64,000 bases of DNA from CAYZZU01 sp964483105 (GTDB lineage Bacteria; CG2-30-53-67): NCBI GenBank assembly GCA_964483105.1, contig CAYZZU010000011.1, positions 13,151 through 77,150 of the forward strand, read 5' to 3'. The translations under genes were made by a program, and so were the position numbers. The number at the start of each line of letters is the position of its first letter. Positions within the stretch are counted from its first letter, which is position 1. This document shows positions 43,318 to 53,927 of the stretch, one piece after another. The notes below the pieces were generated by a model, which did no database searches, was not told where the DNA came from, and saw only the letters and a list, made by a program, of their open reading frames with translations.

Positions 43318-46300
43318 TTATCCTTTCGACCATGCCGACGCGGCGGAACGGCGTCTCTCGGCCCACTGTCCGCCCCACTGCCGGATGCCGTCCATCAGAC
43401 TGTAGAAGATCGGCACGTAGATGAGGGTCAGGAAGGTGGCCACGAAGAGCCCCCCGATGGCGACGACGGCGAGGGGAGAGAGCCGCTCCAGCCCCAGCGC
43501 CCGCTGGGCGGCGATCGGGAGCATCCCCACGATGGTGCCGGTGGCGGTCATCAGGATCGGCCGGGTCCGGACCCGGACCGCCTGCTCAATGGCCTCCTGA
43601 AGCGCCGCGCCTTCGGCCCGGGCCTTTTCGATGAAATCGATCAGGAGGATCGAGTTGTTCACCACGATCCCGGCCAGGAGGATCATCCCCATGTTCGCCG
43701 GCATGCAGGCGTGGCGGCCGGTGATGAGGAGCCCCCAGACCCCGCCGATCATGGCCAGGGGGATGGCCGACATGATCGTGACCGGGTTGGCCCAGGAGCG
43801 GAAGGTCGGAGCGAGGGTGAAGAAGAGGAGGATCACGGCCAGGAGGAGGGCCTTTTTCAGCCGAACGCCGGCTTCGGTCATGTTCTTGACCTCACCTTCA
43901 TGACGGATATGATAACCCGGCGGAAGGGCAAGGCCGGCGAGCGCCTTCTGTACCCCTGCCTGGAGGTGCGAGATGGCGGTGGTTCCCCGGTATCCGTAGA
44001 TATCCACCGTCGGTTCCAGGTCCTGACGGGTGTAGCGGGTGCGGGTCCATCCCTTTTTCACAGCGGCCAGTTCCGAAAAGGGGACCGGCCCCAGCCGGGT
44101 GGCGATCTGCACGGCATTGAGGGCGGCCAGGCTGTTCCTCGCCCCCTCGGGATAGCGGACCCGGATCCGGTAGCCGTCCTCCCCGGGGACCCGGAGGACC
44201 GAGGCGGGGCCGCCCTTGAGGGCGTCCGTGAGCTGGCGGCTGATCTCCACGGGACCGATGCCGTAGCGGGCGGCCTTCTCGATATCGACGGCAAGGAGGA
44301 ACTGCCGCTTGTCCCGGGTCCAGGAACGGGTGACCGTGGTGAGTCCCCGGACCTTCCGGAGCCGGGCCGCGGCCTGGTCGGCCAGCCGGTCGAGGACGGC
44401 GGCGTCGGGGCCTTCGATCATCACGTCGACGGGGGCGCTGATCGAGGACATCGGCGTGGCCCCGAAGTCATAGACGTCGAGCGACTTGAGACCGGGGATC
44501 GCCGCGGCCTCCTTCCGGATCTCCTCTTCTATCTGCCAGATCGTTTTCTTTCGGTGGAAGCGGTCGACGAAGTGGACGGTCATGAGCCCCTGCTGGGGGA
44601 TCCGTCCCGTGCCGAAGCTGATGACGCCGGCCTCGGAGCCGACGGTCGTAGAGATCTTTTCCATCCCCGGCATCTTCTTCAGAATCGCCTCGATCTCTTC
44701 CGCCACATGTTCCGTTGCGGGGAGAGAGGTATCCGATTCGGTCTCAAAAGAGATCTTGATGATCCCCGTGTCCATCGGGGGCATCAGGTCCCGCCCGGCA
44801 ACCGGCATCTGCTTCATGCTGACGACGAAGAGGGCGATGACGGGAAAGATGAAGAAGGGCTTGTGCCTGAGCGCCGTGTGGATCAGCCCGGCGAAGAAGT
44901 CCCGGACCGGGTCGATCACGTAGCGCCCGAAGAGGGCGGTGATCCGTTCCAGCCGGGTCTTCTCGGCGGAGGCCCGAACGAGGTAGGGCGCCAGGAGCGG
45001 GATGACCGTGACCGATACGATGTAGCTCGAGAGGAGCGCCAGGGAGAGGACCACGGTGAACTGCCGCAGGATCTTCTGGACGTAGCCGCCGCTGAACATG
45101 ATCGGGATCAGGACGATCACCGTCGTGAAGGTGCCGGCCCAGTCGGCCAGGAGAATCTCGTTGAGGCCATCCACCACGGCGCGATAGATCGGTTTCCCCA
45201 ACTGGTGGAAGTGTCGCTCGATATTCTCGATCACAACAATGGCATCATCGAGCAAAAGCCCCACGGCGACGATCACCGCGGTGAGGGTGACGATGTTCAG
45301 CTCGTAGCCGAAGAGGTACATGGCCGCGAAGGTGAGAAAATAGGTAAAGGGAATGGAGATGGCCGCGAGGATCGAGATCCGGGTGTTGGCGAGGATCAAG
45401 AAGATGACGGCCAGGGTCATGAGCACGGCGTCCCGGAGGGCGTCGGCCATGTTCCCCACGCTCGTCCGGATGATCCCCCGCTGGGTGTCGGCCACCTTGA
45501 TGGAGAGTTCCGGGTACTTCGCCCGGATCGCGGGGAGGGCCCGCTCCACGGCCGCGATGGTGGTGGTGACGTGCCCCTTCTCCGGCCGCATGATGTTCAG
45601 ACCGATCGCGGGTTCCCCGTTGCCCCGGTAGAGGGATTGCCGCTCCCGGTAAGCAGTCCGGACCGCTGCCACATCCCGGAGGTGGACCTCTCCCCCGGCC
45701 TCATGCCCAACGACGATCTGCTCCAGCCCGGCCTTTTCGAGACGTTCCCCCTCGGTCTTGACCAGGAACTGGCTCCCCTTCCGGAGGATCAGTCCGTCGG
45801 GGATATTCACGTTCTGAGCCCGGATAGAGAGGAGGACCGCTTCGAGGGAAAGACCGTAGGCATGGAGTTTCCTCGGATCGATCTCGACCTCCATCTCGGG
45901 GAAGTAGCCGCCGAAGATCTCCACGTTGGCCACATCGGGAATCCGGAGAAAGTCTTCACGGATCTCGTTGTCGGCAAGCTGGCGCACCTTTTCCAGATCC
46001 AGATGACTCCCCGGACGAGGACTCAAGGCCAGGGTGAAGACCGGCGTGGTGGCGTCACTCACCCGGAAGATCTCCGGAGGGAGGATATCCTGCGGAAGCT
46101 TGGAGTCAACCCGCTGCAGGGCATTCGCCACATCCGTGGCCGCGGCATCCAACCCCTTTGCATACTCGAATTCCACGCTCACCGCGGCCATCTCATCCTG
46201 GCTGACGGAACGAACCTTGCGAACCAGATCCACCGTGGCCAACTCCTTCTCCACGGTCCGGGTCACCTTGTCTTCCACATCTTCGGCCGAGGCCCCCGGT

Positions 46301-46482
46301 TCCGGAATGATGACCGAAATCACCGGGTAGTTCGCGTCGGGAAAGAGGTTCAATGGCATCGACTTGAAGCCGATGAACCCGAGGGCCACAGTGAGCAGGA
46401 TGATGGAGATGATGAGATGGGGCCGTTTGAGAAAGACCTCGATAAAGGTCTTCTTGTGTGCGCTATTTCCCGGGTCCGTCAT
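43318..46482 (-). CDS. RND efflux transporter permease (AcrB/HAE1-type)
   Basis: 1054 residues, full length for the family. N-terminal TM after FLKRPHLIISIILL, porter domain with FPDANYPVISVIIPEPGASA, TM4 proton-relay Asp pair in VAVGLLLDDAIVVIENIERH, the second porter domain, and the C-terminal TM bundle with GMILLAGIVVNNSILLIDFI, then TGTIVGMLPIA. The Asp-Asp relay supports a functional proton antiporter. It is the last gene of arsR-tolC-MFP-RND. High GC leaves a 1070-codon open frame on the opposite strand; that is not a gene. Confidence 0.94.
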   Translation of the reverse strand: MTDPGNSAHKKTFIEVFLKRPHLIISIILLTVALGFIGFKSMPLNLFPDANYPVISVIIPEPGASAEDVEDKVTRTVEKELATVDLVRKVRSVSQDEMAAVSVEFEYAKGLDAAATDVANALQRVDSKLPQDILPPEIFRVSDATTPVFTLALSPRPGSHLDLEKVRQLADNEIREDFLRIPDVANVEIFGGYFPEMEVEIDPRKLHAYGLSLEAVLLSIRAQNVNIPDGLILRKGSQFLVKTEGERLEKAGLEQIVVGHEAGGEVHLRDVAAVRTAYRERQSLYRGNGEPAIGLNIMRPEKGHVTTTIAAVERALPAIRAKYPELSIKVADTQRGIIRTSVGNMADALRDAVLMTLAVIFLILANTRISILAAISIPFTYFLTFAAMYLFGYELNIVTLTAVIVAVGLLLDDAIVVIENIERHFHQLGKPIYRAVVDGLNEILLADWAGTFTTVIVLIPIMFSGGYVQKILRQFTVVLSLALLSSYIVSVTVIPLLAPYLVRASAEKTRLERITALFGRYVIDPVRDFFAGLIHTALRHKPFFIFPVIALFVVSMKQMPVAGRDLMPPMDTGIIKISFETESDTSLPATEHVAEEIEAILKKMPGMEKISTTVGSEAGVISFGTGRIPQQGLMTVHFVDRFHRKKTIWQIEEEIRKEAAAIPGLKSLDVYDFGATPMSSISAPVDVMIEGPDAAVLDRLADQAAARLRKVRGLTTVTRSWTRDKRQFLLAVDIEKAARYGIGPVEISRQLTDALKGGPASVLRVPGEDGYRIRVRYPEGARNSLAALNAVQIATRLGPVPFSELAAVKKGWTRTRYTRQDLEPTVDIYGYRGTTAISHLQAGVQKALAGLALPPGYHIRHEGEVKNMTEAGVRLKKALLLAVILLFFTLAPTFRSWANPVTIMSAIPLAMIGGVWGLLITGRHACMPANMGMILLAGIVVNNSILLIDFIEKARAEGAALQEAIEQAVRVRTRPILMTATGTIVGMLPIAAQRALGLERLSPLAVVAIGGLFVATFLTLIYVPIFYSLMDGIRQWGGQWAERRRSAASAWSKG

Positions 46483-46542
46483 GGTTTCGCCTTCCGGTTG
46501 TGAGGTTCTTATCTTGATGGTCGCCTTGCGTGTCCACTAAAT

Positions 46543-47667
46543 CTAATTACGAGCGTATCGATTGTCGTCTTCCGCGACCCGTACCTTCTCGCCCTCGTGG
46601 AGCCTCAGTAGAGCGCTCTCCTGTGCCGTTGCCACCCGGGCCTGCTCCGGGAAGGTCCCCCGGACCACGGCCCATTCCGGACCCCGGGAAAGGAGTGTCA
46701 CCTTTTCGATGTGAATCGATTCATCATCCTTGACCTGATAGAGATAGACCGCATCGGTGTTTTCCAGCAGGGCGCGCGTGGGAACCCGCCACCCCTGCTG
46801 TCGGCGGATGACAAGATCCACGTCCAGGGTGGCACCCGTCGGGAGGTCAAAGGGGGCCGCCGCGACATCAATCTCCACGACGGCAAGGGTCCCCGCACGA
46901 ACGGCCGGATGAATCCGGCTGATCCGGGCCGGGAGTGACGGTCCACCGTCGAGACCCTGTGATAGAAAGGCTTTCCCGCCGACCCGGAGTTTCGGGAAAA
47001 GATCCTGGGGAACCTTGACGGAGACAAAGTAGCCGAGATTGGGTCTCTCCATCGCGAGAACCGGATTTCCCGGCAGGACAAGATCCCCAGGATCGGCCAA
47101 CCGGGCCGTAATCACGCCGTCTGAGGGAGCCGGGATCCGGGTATAGGAGAGATCAGTCTGCGCGGTATGAAGGACCTTTTGCAGGCTCGTGACCCGGGCC
47201 CGCGCCGCGTCCCGCTCCGTCAGGGATCGGTCCAGTGCTTCCCGGCTGATCGCCTTGGCGGCGAAGAGGCTGGTGTCCCGCTGATAGATCGACTCCTGTG
47301 TGGACAGAGCGGTCCGTGCGGCGGCGAGGTCGGCCCGGACTTCCGCGACCTTGTCCCGCTCAAGCCGGTCATCGAGACGTGCAAGAAGTTCACCCTTTTC
47401 CACCTTCGCCCCCTCCCGGACCCGGACCTCTACAAGGTGACCGGTGACCCTGGGCGCGAGATCCGCCGCGTCCTTGGCGGCCAGCGTCCCGAGGAACCGC
47501 TCCGTCTCCGGAAAGGCGCCCTTCACAACCGGGGCCGCTTCCACGGCGGGAGCCCCCTCCGCCGGCGGCGGGACCTGCGCGAGCTGGGCCTTCCTGTGCC
47601 GTACCAGGAGGATCCCGCTCAGAACCAGTAGAAGGATTACAACGATCCCGATGATTTTCTTTTTCAT
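46543..47667 (-). CDS. RND efflux periplasmic adaptor (membrane fusion protein)
   Basis: 374 residues. N-terminal membrane anchor (4-22), lipoyl half-motifs flanking a coiled-coil hairpin: LAPRVTGHLVEVRVREGAKV with KGELLARLDDR before, and TRIPAPSDGVITARLADPGD after; beta-barrel and membrane-proximal domains follow. It links the RND pump to the TolC channel. Stop lies about 60 bases before the pump gene. Confidence 0.93.
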   Translation of the reverse strand: MKKKIIGIVVILLLVLSGILLVRHRKAQLAQVPPPAEGAPAVEAAPVVKGAFPETERFLGTLAAKDAADLAPRVTGHLVEVRVREGAKVEKGELLARLDDRLERDKVAEVRADLAAARTALSTQESIYQRDTSLFAAKAISREALDRSLTERDAARARVTSLQKVLHTAQTDLSYTRIPAPSDGVITARLADPGDLVLPGNPVLAMERPNLGYFVSVKVPQDLFPKLRVGGKAFLSQGLDGGPSLPARISRIHPAVRAGTLAVVEIDVAAAPFDLPTGATLDVDLVIRRQQGWRVPTRALLENTDAVYLYQVKDDESIHIEKVTLLSRGPEWAVVRGTFPEQARVATAQESALLRLHEGEKVRVAEDDNRYARN

Positions 47668-47709
47668 GGTTTCATCCTTTTCATGTTTCGCCCTGCTCCG
47701 CGAGAGAGT

Positions 47710-47985
47710 CGCCTGATTGCAAAACCATCCTCGCGCCGAGATCGCAAAGTTCGCGAAGAAAAGTCCATGTTGATCCCCCGTCCCGGATAAACCAAGACGC
47801 TAAAGGGGGTTGTGCCTGGTTCTGCTTTCCTTCATGTCCTTCATGTCCTTCATGGTAAAATGCTCTTTCGCCTTTCTTTGGCCTTCCCCGTGTCCCCCGT
47901 GGTTACAGCTTTTTGCCTTTGCTTTTTCCCTCTTTTGCCTTTCTCCGTGTCCTCCGCGATCTCCGTGGTGAATGCTTTTGCCTTC
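47710..47985. repeat. Cluster of dispersed CCACGGAG / CGCAAAG-type repeats
   Basis: Contains a GATCGCAAAGTTCGCGAAG unit (about 47733-47757), a CCAAGACGCTAAAGGGGG unit (about 47790-47810), three tandem TTCATGTCC/TTCATGG units (about 47831-47855), and two ACCACGGnGnnCnCGGnG-type units on the minus strand (about 47885-47905 and 47945-47975). The same kind of units recur at 49860-50080 and 53930-54000. Confidence 0.6.
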
Positions 47986-49334
47986 TTACCCGATTCCGGC
48001 CCCGTCAGCCCCTCATCGATGGTGCCCGTAGCCAGCCGGTAGTCCACGACCGCCTTCTGCATGTCGAAGAGGGCGGCAAGTTCATCGGCCCGGGCGGAGA
48101 GCCAGGCGGCCTGGGCCAGAAGGCTGTCTGTGACGGTGCCGGCCCCCTTCCGGTATCGGAGTTCCTCAATCCGGTAGGTCTCCTTCGCGGTCTTTCTTGC
48201 TGAAACGGCCACCTCAAAGCGGTGTTTGGCCTCCCGCACATTGGACACGGCATGCATGACTTCGGTGCGGGCGTTCAACCTGGCCTGCCGCACATTTTCC
48301 CTGGCGGCGACAAGTCGCGCCCTGGCTTGGGCGACCTGCGCGGAAAGGGTCCCCCCGCTGAAGAGATTCAGATTCATGGAAACCCCTCCGGACCAGACCT
48401 CTTCGTCCCCCTTCCCACCGCTTCCGGCCCTTTTGCCGTAGTCTCCGACCAGCTCGATCGAGGGAAGATTCCGCCCTTCCGCGATTTTCAGTGCGGCTTC
48501 CGCCTTCCTGACCTCGCGGACCGATCGCTGAACATCCGGACGGTTCTCAACCAGTTCCTCCACCGTGAGATCGCCGCTTTGGATCGCCGAAGGATCGGGC
48601 GATACAAGGACGCCTGCCACCTCGGGTTCCCGGGACGGGTCCCAGCCAAGCAGCAAGGCCAGAGACTGCCTGGACCGGATCTCATCCTCCCGGCTCTCGA
48701 TCAGGGCCTGTTTCTGTTCAGCAACCTGGGTTTCAATGCGCATGAGATCCACCGGCGCGATCCGTCCCACCTTGAGTTTGAGCGCAGCGTCCCCCCGGGC
48801 CTTTCCCAACGCGGAGAGGGTCTCCTGCCGTGCGGCAATCAACCCCTTGAGATAGAGCACACGGTTGAAGACGTTGGTCACATTGGCCATCAGATCCTGG
48901 GTCGTAAGTCTGAGCCCCGATGCGGAGATGGCCCTTGAGAGTTCGGCCACGGTCACCTGCCTTCTGAGCCGCCCGCCCTCATAGAGGGGGATTCGAAATG
49001 TCACACCCGCGCCGTATTGGTCCCGGCTGAAGATCGGAGGTGTCTTCATGTTGAAACTCTTGATCGGGATGACCACCTGGGGATCGCTCAACCTTATGGC
49101 CCGTGCGTACAGGTTGACCTGTGGAAGCCTTCTGCCGAATGTGGCCCTCCTCCCCTCCCCCGCGGCCAAGACCGCATTGCGACGCGAGGTCAGGAGAGGA
49201 CTCTGGTGAACCGCGATGTCAAGGGCACGCTCCAGGGTCAGGACCTCCTCGGCGTGCCCCCATCCCACGGAAAGGAAACATAGGCAAATGAGGCCCGCAA
49301 CGATTTGCAACGTCCGATTGATACCTGCTTTCAT
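47850..49334 (-). CDS. TolC-family outer membrane efflux protein with repeat-derived C-terminal tail
   Basis: 494 residues: signal segment (about 8-28), then two TolC/OEP repeats (about 30-440) with long amphipathic helices, e.g. RLTTQDLMANVTNVFNRVLY and ARENVRQARLNARTEVMHAV, ending at VDYRLATGTIDEGL where family members normally finish. The last about 45 residues (AFTTEIAEDTEKGKRGKKQR onward) are low-complexity and correspond exactly to the dispersed CCACGGAG-type repeat, so the original stop was probably lost. ATG 49334 overlaps the arsR stop by 4 bases. Outer-membrane channel of the tripartite pump. Confidence 0.91.
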   Translation of the reverse strand: MKAGINRTLQIVAGLICLCFLSVGWGHAEEVLTLERALDIAVHQSPLLTSRRNAVLAAGEGRRATFGRRLPQVNLYARAIRLSDPQVVIPIKSFNMKTPPIFSRDQYGAGVTFRIPLYEGGRLRRQVTVAELSRAISASGLRLTTQDLMANVTNVFNRVLYLKGLIAARQETLSALGKARGDAALKLKVGRIAPVDLMRIETQVAEQKQALIESREDEIRSRQSLALLLGWDPSREPEVAGVLVSPDPSAIQSGDLTVEELVENRPDVQRSVREVRKAEAALKIAEGRNLPSIELVGDYGKRAGSGGKGDEEVWSGGVSMNLNLFSGGTLSAQVAQARARLVAARENVRQARLNARTEVMHAVSNVREAKHRFEVAVSARKTAKETYRIEELRYRKGAGTVTDSLLAQAAWLSARADELAALFDMQKAVVDYRLATGTIDEGLTGPESGKKAKAFTTEIAEDTEKGKRGKKQRQKAVTTGDTGKAKERRKSILP

Positions 49335-49657
49335 GACTCTCTCTTCATTTGTTTCAGCATTTCGGTTGATCTTCGCATTTCATTTCTGACCATTTTCTGA
49401 GCCAGATCGAGGATCCGGAAAACTTCGGGGTGGCGAACACTGTAGTAGTTGCTGGCTCCTTTCCTGCGAAGATTGACAATCCCGGCATTCCGTAAGGAAG
49501 CAAGATGTTTGGAAATATTGGACTGTTCTTCCTGAAGAATCGGGATAATCTCGCAGACACAGCGCTCCCCCCCTCTCAGTAACTCCAGGATTCTGATCCG
49601 TGTCGGCTGGGCGACTGCCTTCAGAATGGATGCCCTGCGGGCTTCAATCTCTTCCAT
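49331..49657 (-). CDS. ArsR-family metalloregulator-like repressor
   Basis: 108 residues, winged helix: ILKAVAQPTRIRILELLRGG, recognition helix SNISKHLASLRNAGIV and the wing RKGASNYYSV. The GGERCVCEI segment places two Cys exactly where ArsR/SmtB sensors have the ELCVCDL metal-binding box, so As(III), Sb(III) or a soft metal is a plausible ligand. It is the first gene of the RND operon and its stop overlaps tolC, so it should control efflux. Confidence 0.9.
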   Translation of the reverse strand: MEEIEARRASILKAVAQPTRIRILELLRGGERCVCEIIPILQEEQSNISKHLASLRNAGIVNLRRKGASNYYSVRHPEVFRILDLAQKMVRNEMRRSTEMLKQMKRES

Positions 49658-49692
49658 CAGGATTCTCCTGTCTAACTAATTATGATTTAATG

Positions 49693-49721
49693 ATCATATA
49701 CTCATATTCTCCTCATGTCAA
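49693..49721 (-). promoter_or_regulatory. Sigma70 promoter of the arsR-RND efflux operon
   Basis: Minus strand consensus TTGACA, 17-base spacer, TATGAT. Immediately downstream is an A/T-rich partly palindromic stretch (ATGATCATTAAATCAT) that could be the ArsR operator. Confidence 0.75.
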
Positions 49722-50340
49722 TACCCCCGGAAAAGTTCTGAGACTCGGGATCACTTCGGAATGACTCAGGATTGCCAAGGACAAGGCCAGCAGGATTTCC
49801 CCCGATTTTGCAGGAGACCTGTGAAACGGAGAAAAGCGGGACCCGGCAAAGAGCCGGAACAAAGCCAAAGTCAAAAGCATGAACCACGGGGAACACGGGG
49901 GCACGGGGAAAAACCGAGATCAATCATACGACTTCCTCTCCCTCTGGGGATAGAATAGAGGTGAGGGGGGACTTGAAAAGATTAAAGGCAAAAACATTTG
50001 ACCACGGAGCACTCGGAGATCACGGAGAAAAGATCGGAAATGAAAATCAAAACCTTTTTGACAGGATCAACAGGATCGACGGGATACGCAACCCTCCACG
50101 TCCCGCTTTGCGGGACCGAGTGACTCGGGGCGTCGGATCATGGGTTCGTTTTCTTTGTACGAGCAAACAAAATGAACAAAAACAATGAGTTACATCATAT
50201 CGAAAGGAAGAAACCGGATCGTGCAACGGATTTTTCGAAGGATTCTTATTCGGTTTTCCGGAATCTGAATATCTTGATCGCTGGATTTGGGACTCCCGGG
50301 CAGCTTGACAGCTCCGGAAAAAGGGAGTAGACAAGGGAAC
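49722..50340. repeat. Gene-free stretch containing dispersed CCACGGAG and GACAGGAT repeats
   Basis: About 620 bases. Units: CCACGGGGAACACGGGGGCACGG-type (about 49880-49905), CCACGGAGCACTCGGAGATCACGG-type (about 50001-50025) and CTTTTTGACAGGATCAACAGGATC-type (about 50053-50077), followed by a GTCCCGCTTTGCGGGAC-like palindrome near 50099-50115. No credible coding frame; no clear promoter for ackA. Confidence 0.55.
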
Positions 50341-51561
50341 ATGAAAGATGAACCATGGGACCGGATCCTGACGATCAACAGCGGCTCTTCCAGTATCAAA
50401 TTTTCCCTCTACCGGATGGGACGTTCCGAGGAATTGGTCCTGAAAGGAGAGATCGTGGGGATCGGTCTCTCCGGAAGTCTCTTTCACGCCCGGGACGCGG
50501 CCGCTCAAAGCCTCGTGAAAGTACAGCAGAGCTTCCCGGATCACCGTGCGGCCTTGAAGAGGCTCCTTGCATGGCTGCACGAAAATTCCCTGGATCGGAA
50601 CCTGAGCGCGATCGGACATCGCGTGGTACACGGCGGAACGCTCTACAGCCGCCCCCGACTCGCCACCCCGGACCTCCTCTCCGGGCTTCGAAGACTCAGT
50701 CCCTTTGTACCGGAACATCTTCCCCACGAACTGGACGCCATTGAAACGATCGGGCGGGTCTACCCCGCCCTCTCCCAGGTCGCCTGTTTCGACACTATGT
50801 TCCACCGGAACATGCCGCGAGTGGCCCAGCGATACCCGTTTCCAGGGGATTTATTTGAGGAAGGGATCCTCCGCTACGGCTTTCACGGTCTTTCGTATGA
50901 ATACATCCTGGAGGAGTTGCTGCGGGAGGCGGGCGAAGAGACGGCCGGCGGCCGCATCATCATCGCCCACCTGGGGCACGGGGCCAGTATGGCCGCGGTG
51001 CACAAGGGACAGTGCCTCGATACGACCATGGGCTTTACCCCGACGGGCGGACTGGTCATGAGCACCCGCTCCGGCGATCTCGACCCCGGCCTTCTTCTCT
51101 ATCTCCTGGAGCAAAAGGGGATGACGCCCCGGGAGCTGAACGATCTCGTGAATCGGAAGGGCGGCCTCCTGGGACTTTCGGGAACCACCGGAGACATGAA
51201 AGAATTGTTAGAAAAAGAAGCGGAAGATCCCGGCACACAGGAAGCCGTTGATCTTTTCTGCTACCAGGCCCGGAAGTTTCTCGGGGGCCTGACCACGGTC
51301 CTGGGCGGGCTCGACACCCTGGTCTTCACCGGCGGGATCGGGGAGAACGCCGTCCCCGTGCGCCGGCGCATCTGCGATGGGTTGGAATACCTGGGAATCC
51401 GGCTGGATCCGGACCGTAACAGAGAAAATGCGGCCATCATCTCGAAGAACCGTTCTCAGGTAACCGTCCGTGTCATAGGAACAAACGAAGAGCTGATGAT
51501 TGCCCGGCACACGCATCATCTGCTTTGCCAAACCCGGGGTTCAAAAAGGAGAAGGATATGA
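50341..51561 (+). CDS. ackA: Acetate kinase
   Basis: Acetyl-phosphate + ADP to acetate + ATP. 406 residues. ASKHA signatures: [18 protein letters not shown] (phosphate 1), [47 protein letters not shown] (phosphate 2) and [16 protein letters not shown] (adenosine). ATG 50341 has AAGGGAAC upstream; an upstream in-frame start at 50287 is not family-like. The stop overlaps the phosphoketolase start (ATGA), coupling the enzyme that makes acetyl-phosphate to the one that uses it. Confidence 0.95.
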   Translation: MKDEPWDRILTINSGSSSIKFSLYRMGRSEELVLKGEIVGIGLSGSLFHARDAAAQSLVKVQQSFPDHRAALKRLLAWLHENSLDRNLSAIGHRVVHGGTLYSRPRLATPDLLSGLRRLSPFVPEHLPHELDAIETIGRVYPALSQVACFDTMFHRNMPRVAQRYPFPGDLFEEGILRYGFHGLSYEYILEELLREAGEETAGGRIIIAHLGHGASMAAVHKGQCLDTTMGFTPTGGLVMSTRSGDLDPGLLLYLLEQKGMTPRELNDLVNRKGGLLGLSGTTGDMKELLEKEAEDPGTQEAVDLFCYQARKFLGGLTTVLGGLDTLVFTGGIGENAVPVRRRICDGLEYLGIRLDPDRNRENAAIISKNRSQVTVRVIGTNEELMIARHTHHLLCQTRGSKRRRI

Positions 51562-53927
51562 GTCAGACCCTTTCCCAGGATCAACTGAAGAGGATGGACG
51601 CCTACTGGCGCGCGGCAAACTATCTTTCCGTGGGACAAATCTACCTGTATGACAATCCCCTGCTCAGGGAACCGCTCCAACTTTCCCATATCAAACCCCG
51701 GCTCCTGGGGCACTGGGGAACCACTCCGGGGCTCAACTTCATCTACGTCCATCTGAACCGCGTGATCCGCGAACAGAACCTGAACATGATCTACATCGCC
51801 GGGCCGGGACACGGCGGCCCCGGGCTGGTGGCCAACACCTATCTCGAGGGAACTTACAGCGAGTTCTATCCCAACATTACCCAGGACACCGAAGGAATGA
51901 AGAAACTCTTCAAGCAGTTTTCGTTCCCGGGCGGTATCCCCAGCCACGCGGCCCCCGAGACCCCGGGGTCCATTCACGAGGGAGGGGAACTCGGCTACTC
52001 GATCGCTCACGCCTTTGGCGCGGTCTTTGACAATCCCGACCTGATCGCCGTCTGCGTGGTGGGAGACGGCGAAGCCGAAACCGGACCGCTCGCCACGGCC
52101 TGGCATTCCAACAAGTTTCTCAACCCGGTCCGTGACGGAGCCGTGCTTCCCATCCTCCACCTGAACGGCTACAAGATCGCGAACCCAACGGTGCTGGCGC
52201 GGATCAGCCATGAAGAACTGAAAGACCTGTTTACGGGCTACGGTTACAAACCCTGTTTCGTGGAGGGAGAAGATCCCGAAACGATGCACCGGCTCATGGC
52301 GGAAACCCTGGACACGGTGTGTGCTGAAATCAAATCGATTCAGGGAAAAGCCCGTAATCACAGCCTGAACGAACGGCCCCGGTGGCCCATGATCATTCTG
52401 CGGACCCCCAAGGGGTGGACCGGACCCAAGGAGGTTGATGGGCTGAAGACCGAGGGTTTCTGGAGGTCCCACCAGGTTCCCCTGGCGGGGATGGCCGCCC
52501 ACCCGGATCACGTGAAGCAGCTCGAAACCTGGATGAAGAGTTACCGGCCCGAGGAACTCTTTGACCAGGAAGGACGACTGATGCCGGAGCTGTCCGATCT
52601 CGCGCCGAAGGGCGACCGCCGGATGGGGGCCAATCCTCACGCCAACGGCGGCCTTCTGCTCCGTGACCTGAGGCTGCCGGACTTTAAGAACTACGCGGTG
52701 GATCTGCCGGGGCCCGGCCGGGTTTCAGCCGAGGCGACCCGGGTCATGGGTCGTTTCCTGAGGGATGTCATGAAACTCAACCGGGAGGAGGGGAATTTCC
52801 GCGTTTTCGGTCCGGACGAGACCGCCTCAAACCGTTTGAGCGCCCTGTTCGAGGTCACGGACCGAACCTGGATGGATCCGACAATCCCAGAGGATGACCA
52901 TCTCTCGCCCGACGGCCGGGTCATGGAGATTCTCAGCGAACATACCTGCCAGGGTTGGCTGGAAGGATACCTTCTGACCGGCCGGCACGGGTTCTTTTCC
53001 TGCTATGAGGCCTTCATCCATATCATCGACTCGATGTTCAACCAGCACGCCAAGTGGCTCAAGGTGACCCGGAACCAAATTCCGTGGCGGCGCCCGATCG
53101 CCTCCCTCAACTACCTGCTGACCTCCCACGTCTGGCGGCAGGACCACAACGGTTTTTCTCACCAGGATCCCGGCTTCATCGACCACGTGATCAACAAGAA
53201 GGCCGATATCGTCCGGGTCTACTTCCCCCCCGATGCCAACACCCTCCTTTCGGTCACCGACCATTGCCTGAAGAGCCGCAACTACGTCAATGTCATCGTG
53301 GCGGGAAAGCAGCCGGAACTTCAGTGGCTCGACATGAACGCGGCCGTCCAACACTGCACCTCCGGAATCGGAATCTGGGAATGGGCCAGTAACGATCAGG
53401 GAACCACCCCCGATGTGGTGATGGCCTGCGCGGGAGATGTCCCCACGCTGGAAACCCTGGCGGCCGTGGACCTGCTCCGCGAGCAAGCACCCGGGTTGAA
53501 GATCCGGGTGATCAACGTCGTGGACCTGATGACACTCCAGCCGAGGGAGGAACATCCCCACGGGCTTTCGGACAAGGATTTCGACGCCCTCTTCACCACG
53601 GACAAACCGGTGATCTTCGCTTTCCACGGCTACCCCTGGCTGATTCACCGGATGACTTACCGACGGACCAACCATCAGAACCTCCACGTCCGGGGTTACA
53701 AAGAAGAGGGAACCACGACCACGCCCTTCGACATGGTGGTACGCAATGATCTCGACCGGTTTCACCTGGTCGCGGACGTGATCGACCGCGTGCCCGGGCT
53801 GGGATCCATTGCCGCCTATACAAAACAATGGATTCGTGACAAGTTGATCGAGCACAGGGAGTATATCAACCGTTACGGCGAGGATATGCCTGAAATCCGT
53901 GAGTGGAAATGGAAAGGCGGTGATTAG
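51558..53927 (+). CDS. xfp: Phosphoketolase (xylulose-5-P / fructose-6-P)
   Basis: 789 residues, full length. TPP enzyme: N-terminal [60 protein letters not shown], and the diphosphate-binding [20 protein letters not shown]; transketolase-like pyrimidine domain in the middle and the C-terminal domain with [20 protein letters not shown]. It cleaves xylulose-5-P (and usually fructose-6-P) to acetyl-phosphate plus glyceraldehyde-3-P or erythrose-4-P. RBS AAGGAGAAGG at ATG 51558. Substrate range cannot be fixed from sequence. Confidence 0.96.
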   Translation: MSQTLSQDQLKRMDAYWRAANYLSVGQIYLYDNPLLREPLQLSHIKPRLLGHWGTTPGLNFIYVHLNRVIREQNLNMIYIAGPGHGGPGLVANTYLEGTYSEFYPNITQDTEGMKKLFKQFSFPGGIPSHAAPETPGSIHEGGELGYSIAHAFGAVFDNPDLIAVCVVGDGEAETGPLATAWHSNKFLNPVRDGAVLPILHLNGYKIANPTVLARISHEELKDLFTGYGYKPCFVEGEDPETMHRLMAETLDTVCAEIKSIQGKARNHSLNERPRWPMIILRTPKGWTGPKEVDGLKTEGFWRSHQVPLAGMAAHPDHVKQLETWMKSYRPEELFDQEGRLMPELSDLAPKGDRRMGANPHANGGLLLRDLRLPDFKNYAVDLPGPGRVSAEATRVMGRFLRDVMKLNREEGNFRVFGPDETASNRLSALFEVTDRTWMDPTIPEDDHLSPDGRVMEILSEHTCQGWLEGYLLTGRHGFFSCYEAFIHIIDSMFNQHAKWLKVTRNQIPWRRPIASLNYLLTSHVWRQDHNGFSHQDPGFIDHVINKKADIVRVYFPPDANTLLSVTDHCLKSRNYVNVIVAGKQPELQWLDMNAAVQHCTSGIGIWEWASNDQGTTPDVVMACAGDVPTLETLAAVDLLREQAPGLKIRVINVVDLMTLQPREEHPHGLSDKDFDALFTTDKPVIFAFHGYPWLIHRMTYRRTNHQNLHVRGYKEEGTTTTPFDMVVRNDLDRFHLVADVIDRVPGLGSIAAYTKQWIRDKLIEHREYINRYGEDMPEIREWKWKGGD

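Noticed and set aside
43291..46503. 1070-codon open frame on the plus strand
   Set aside because: Exactly antisense to the RND pump gene; His/Asp/Gly/Arg-rich composition is that of a codon-position shadow in high-GC DNA.
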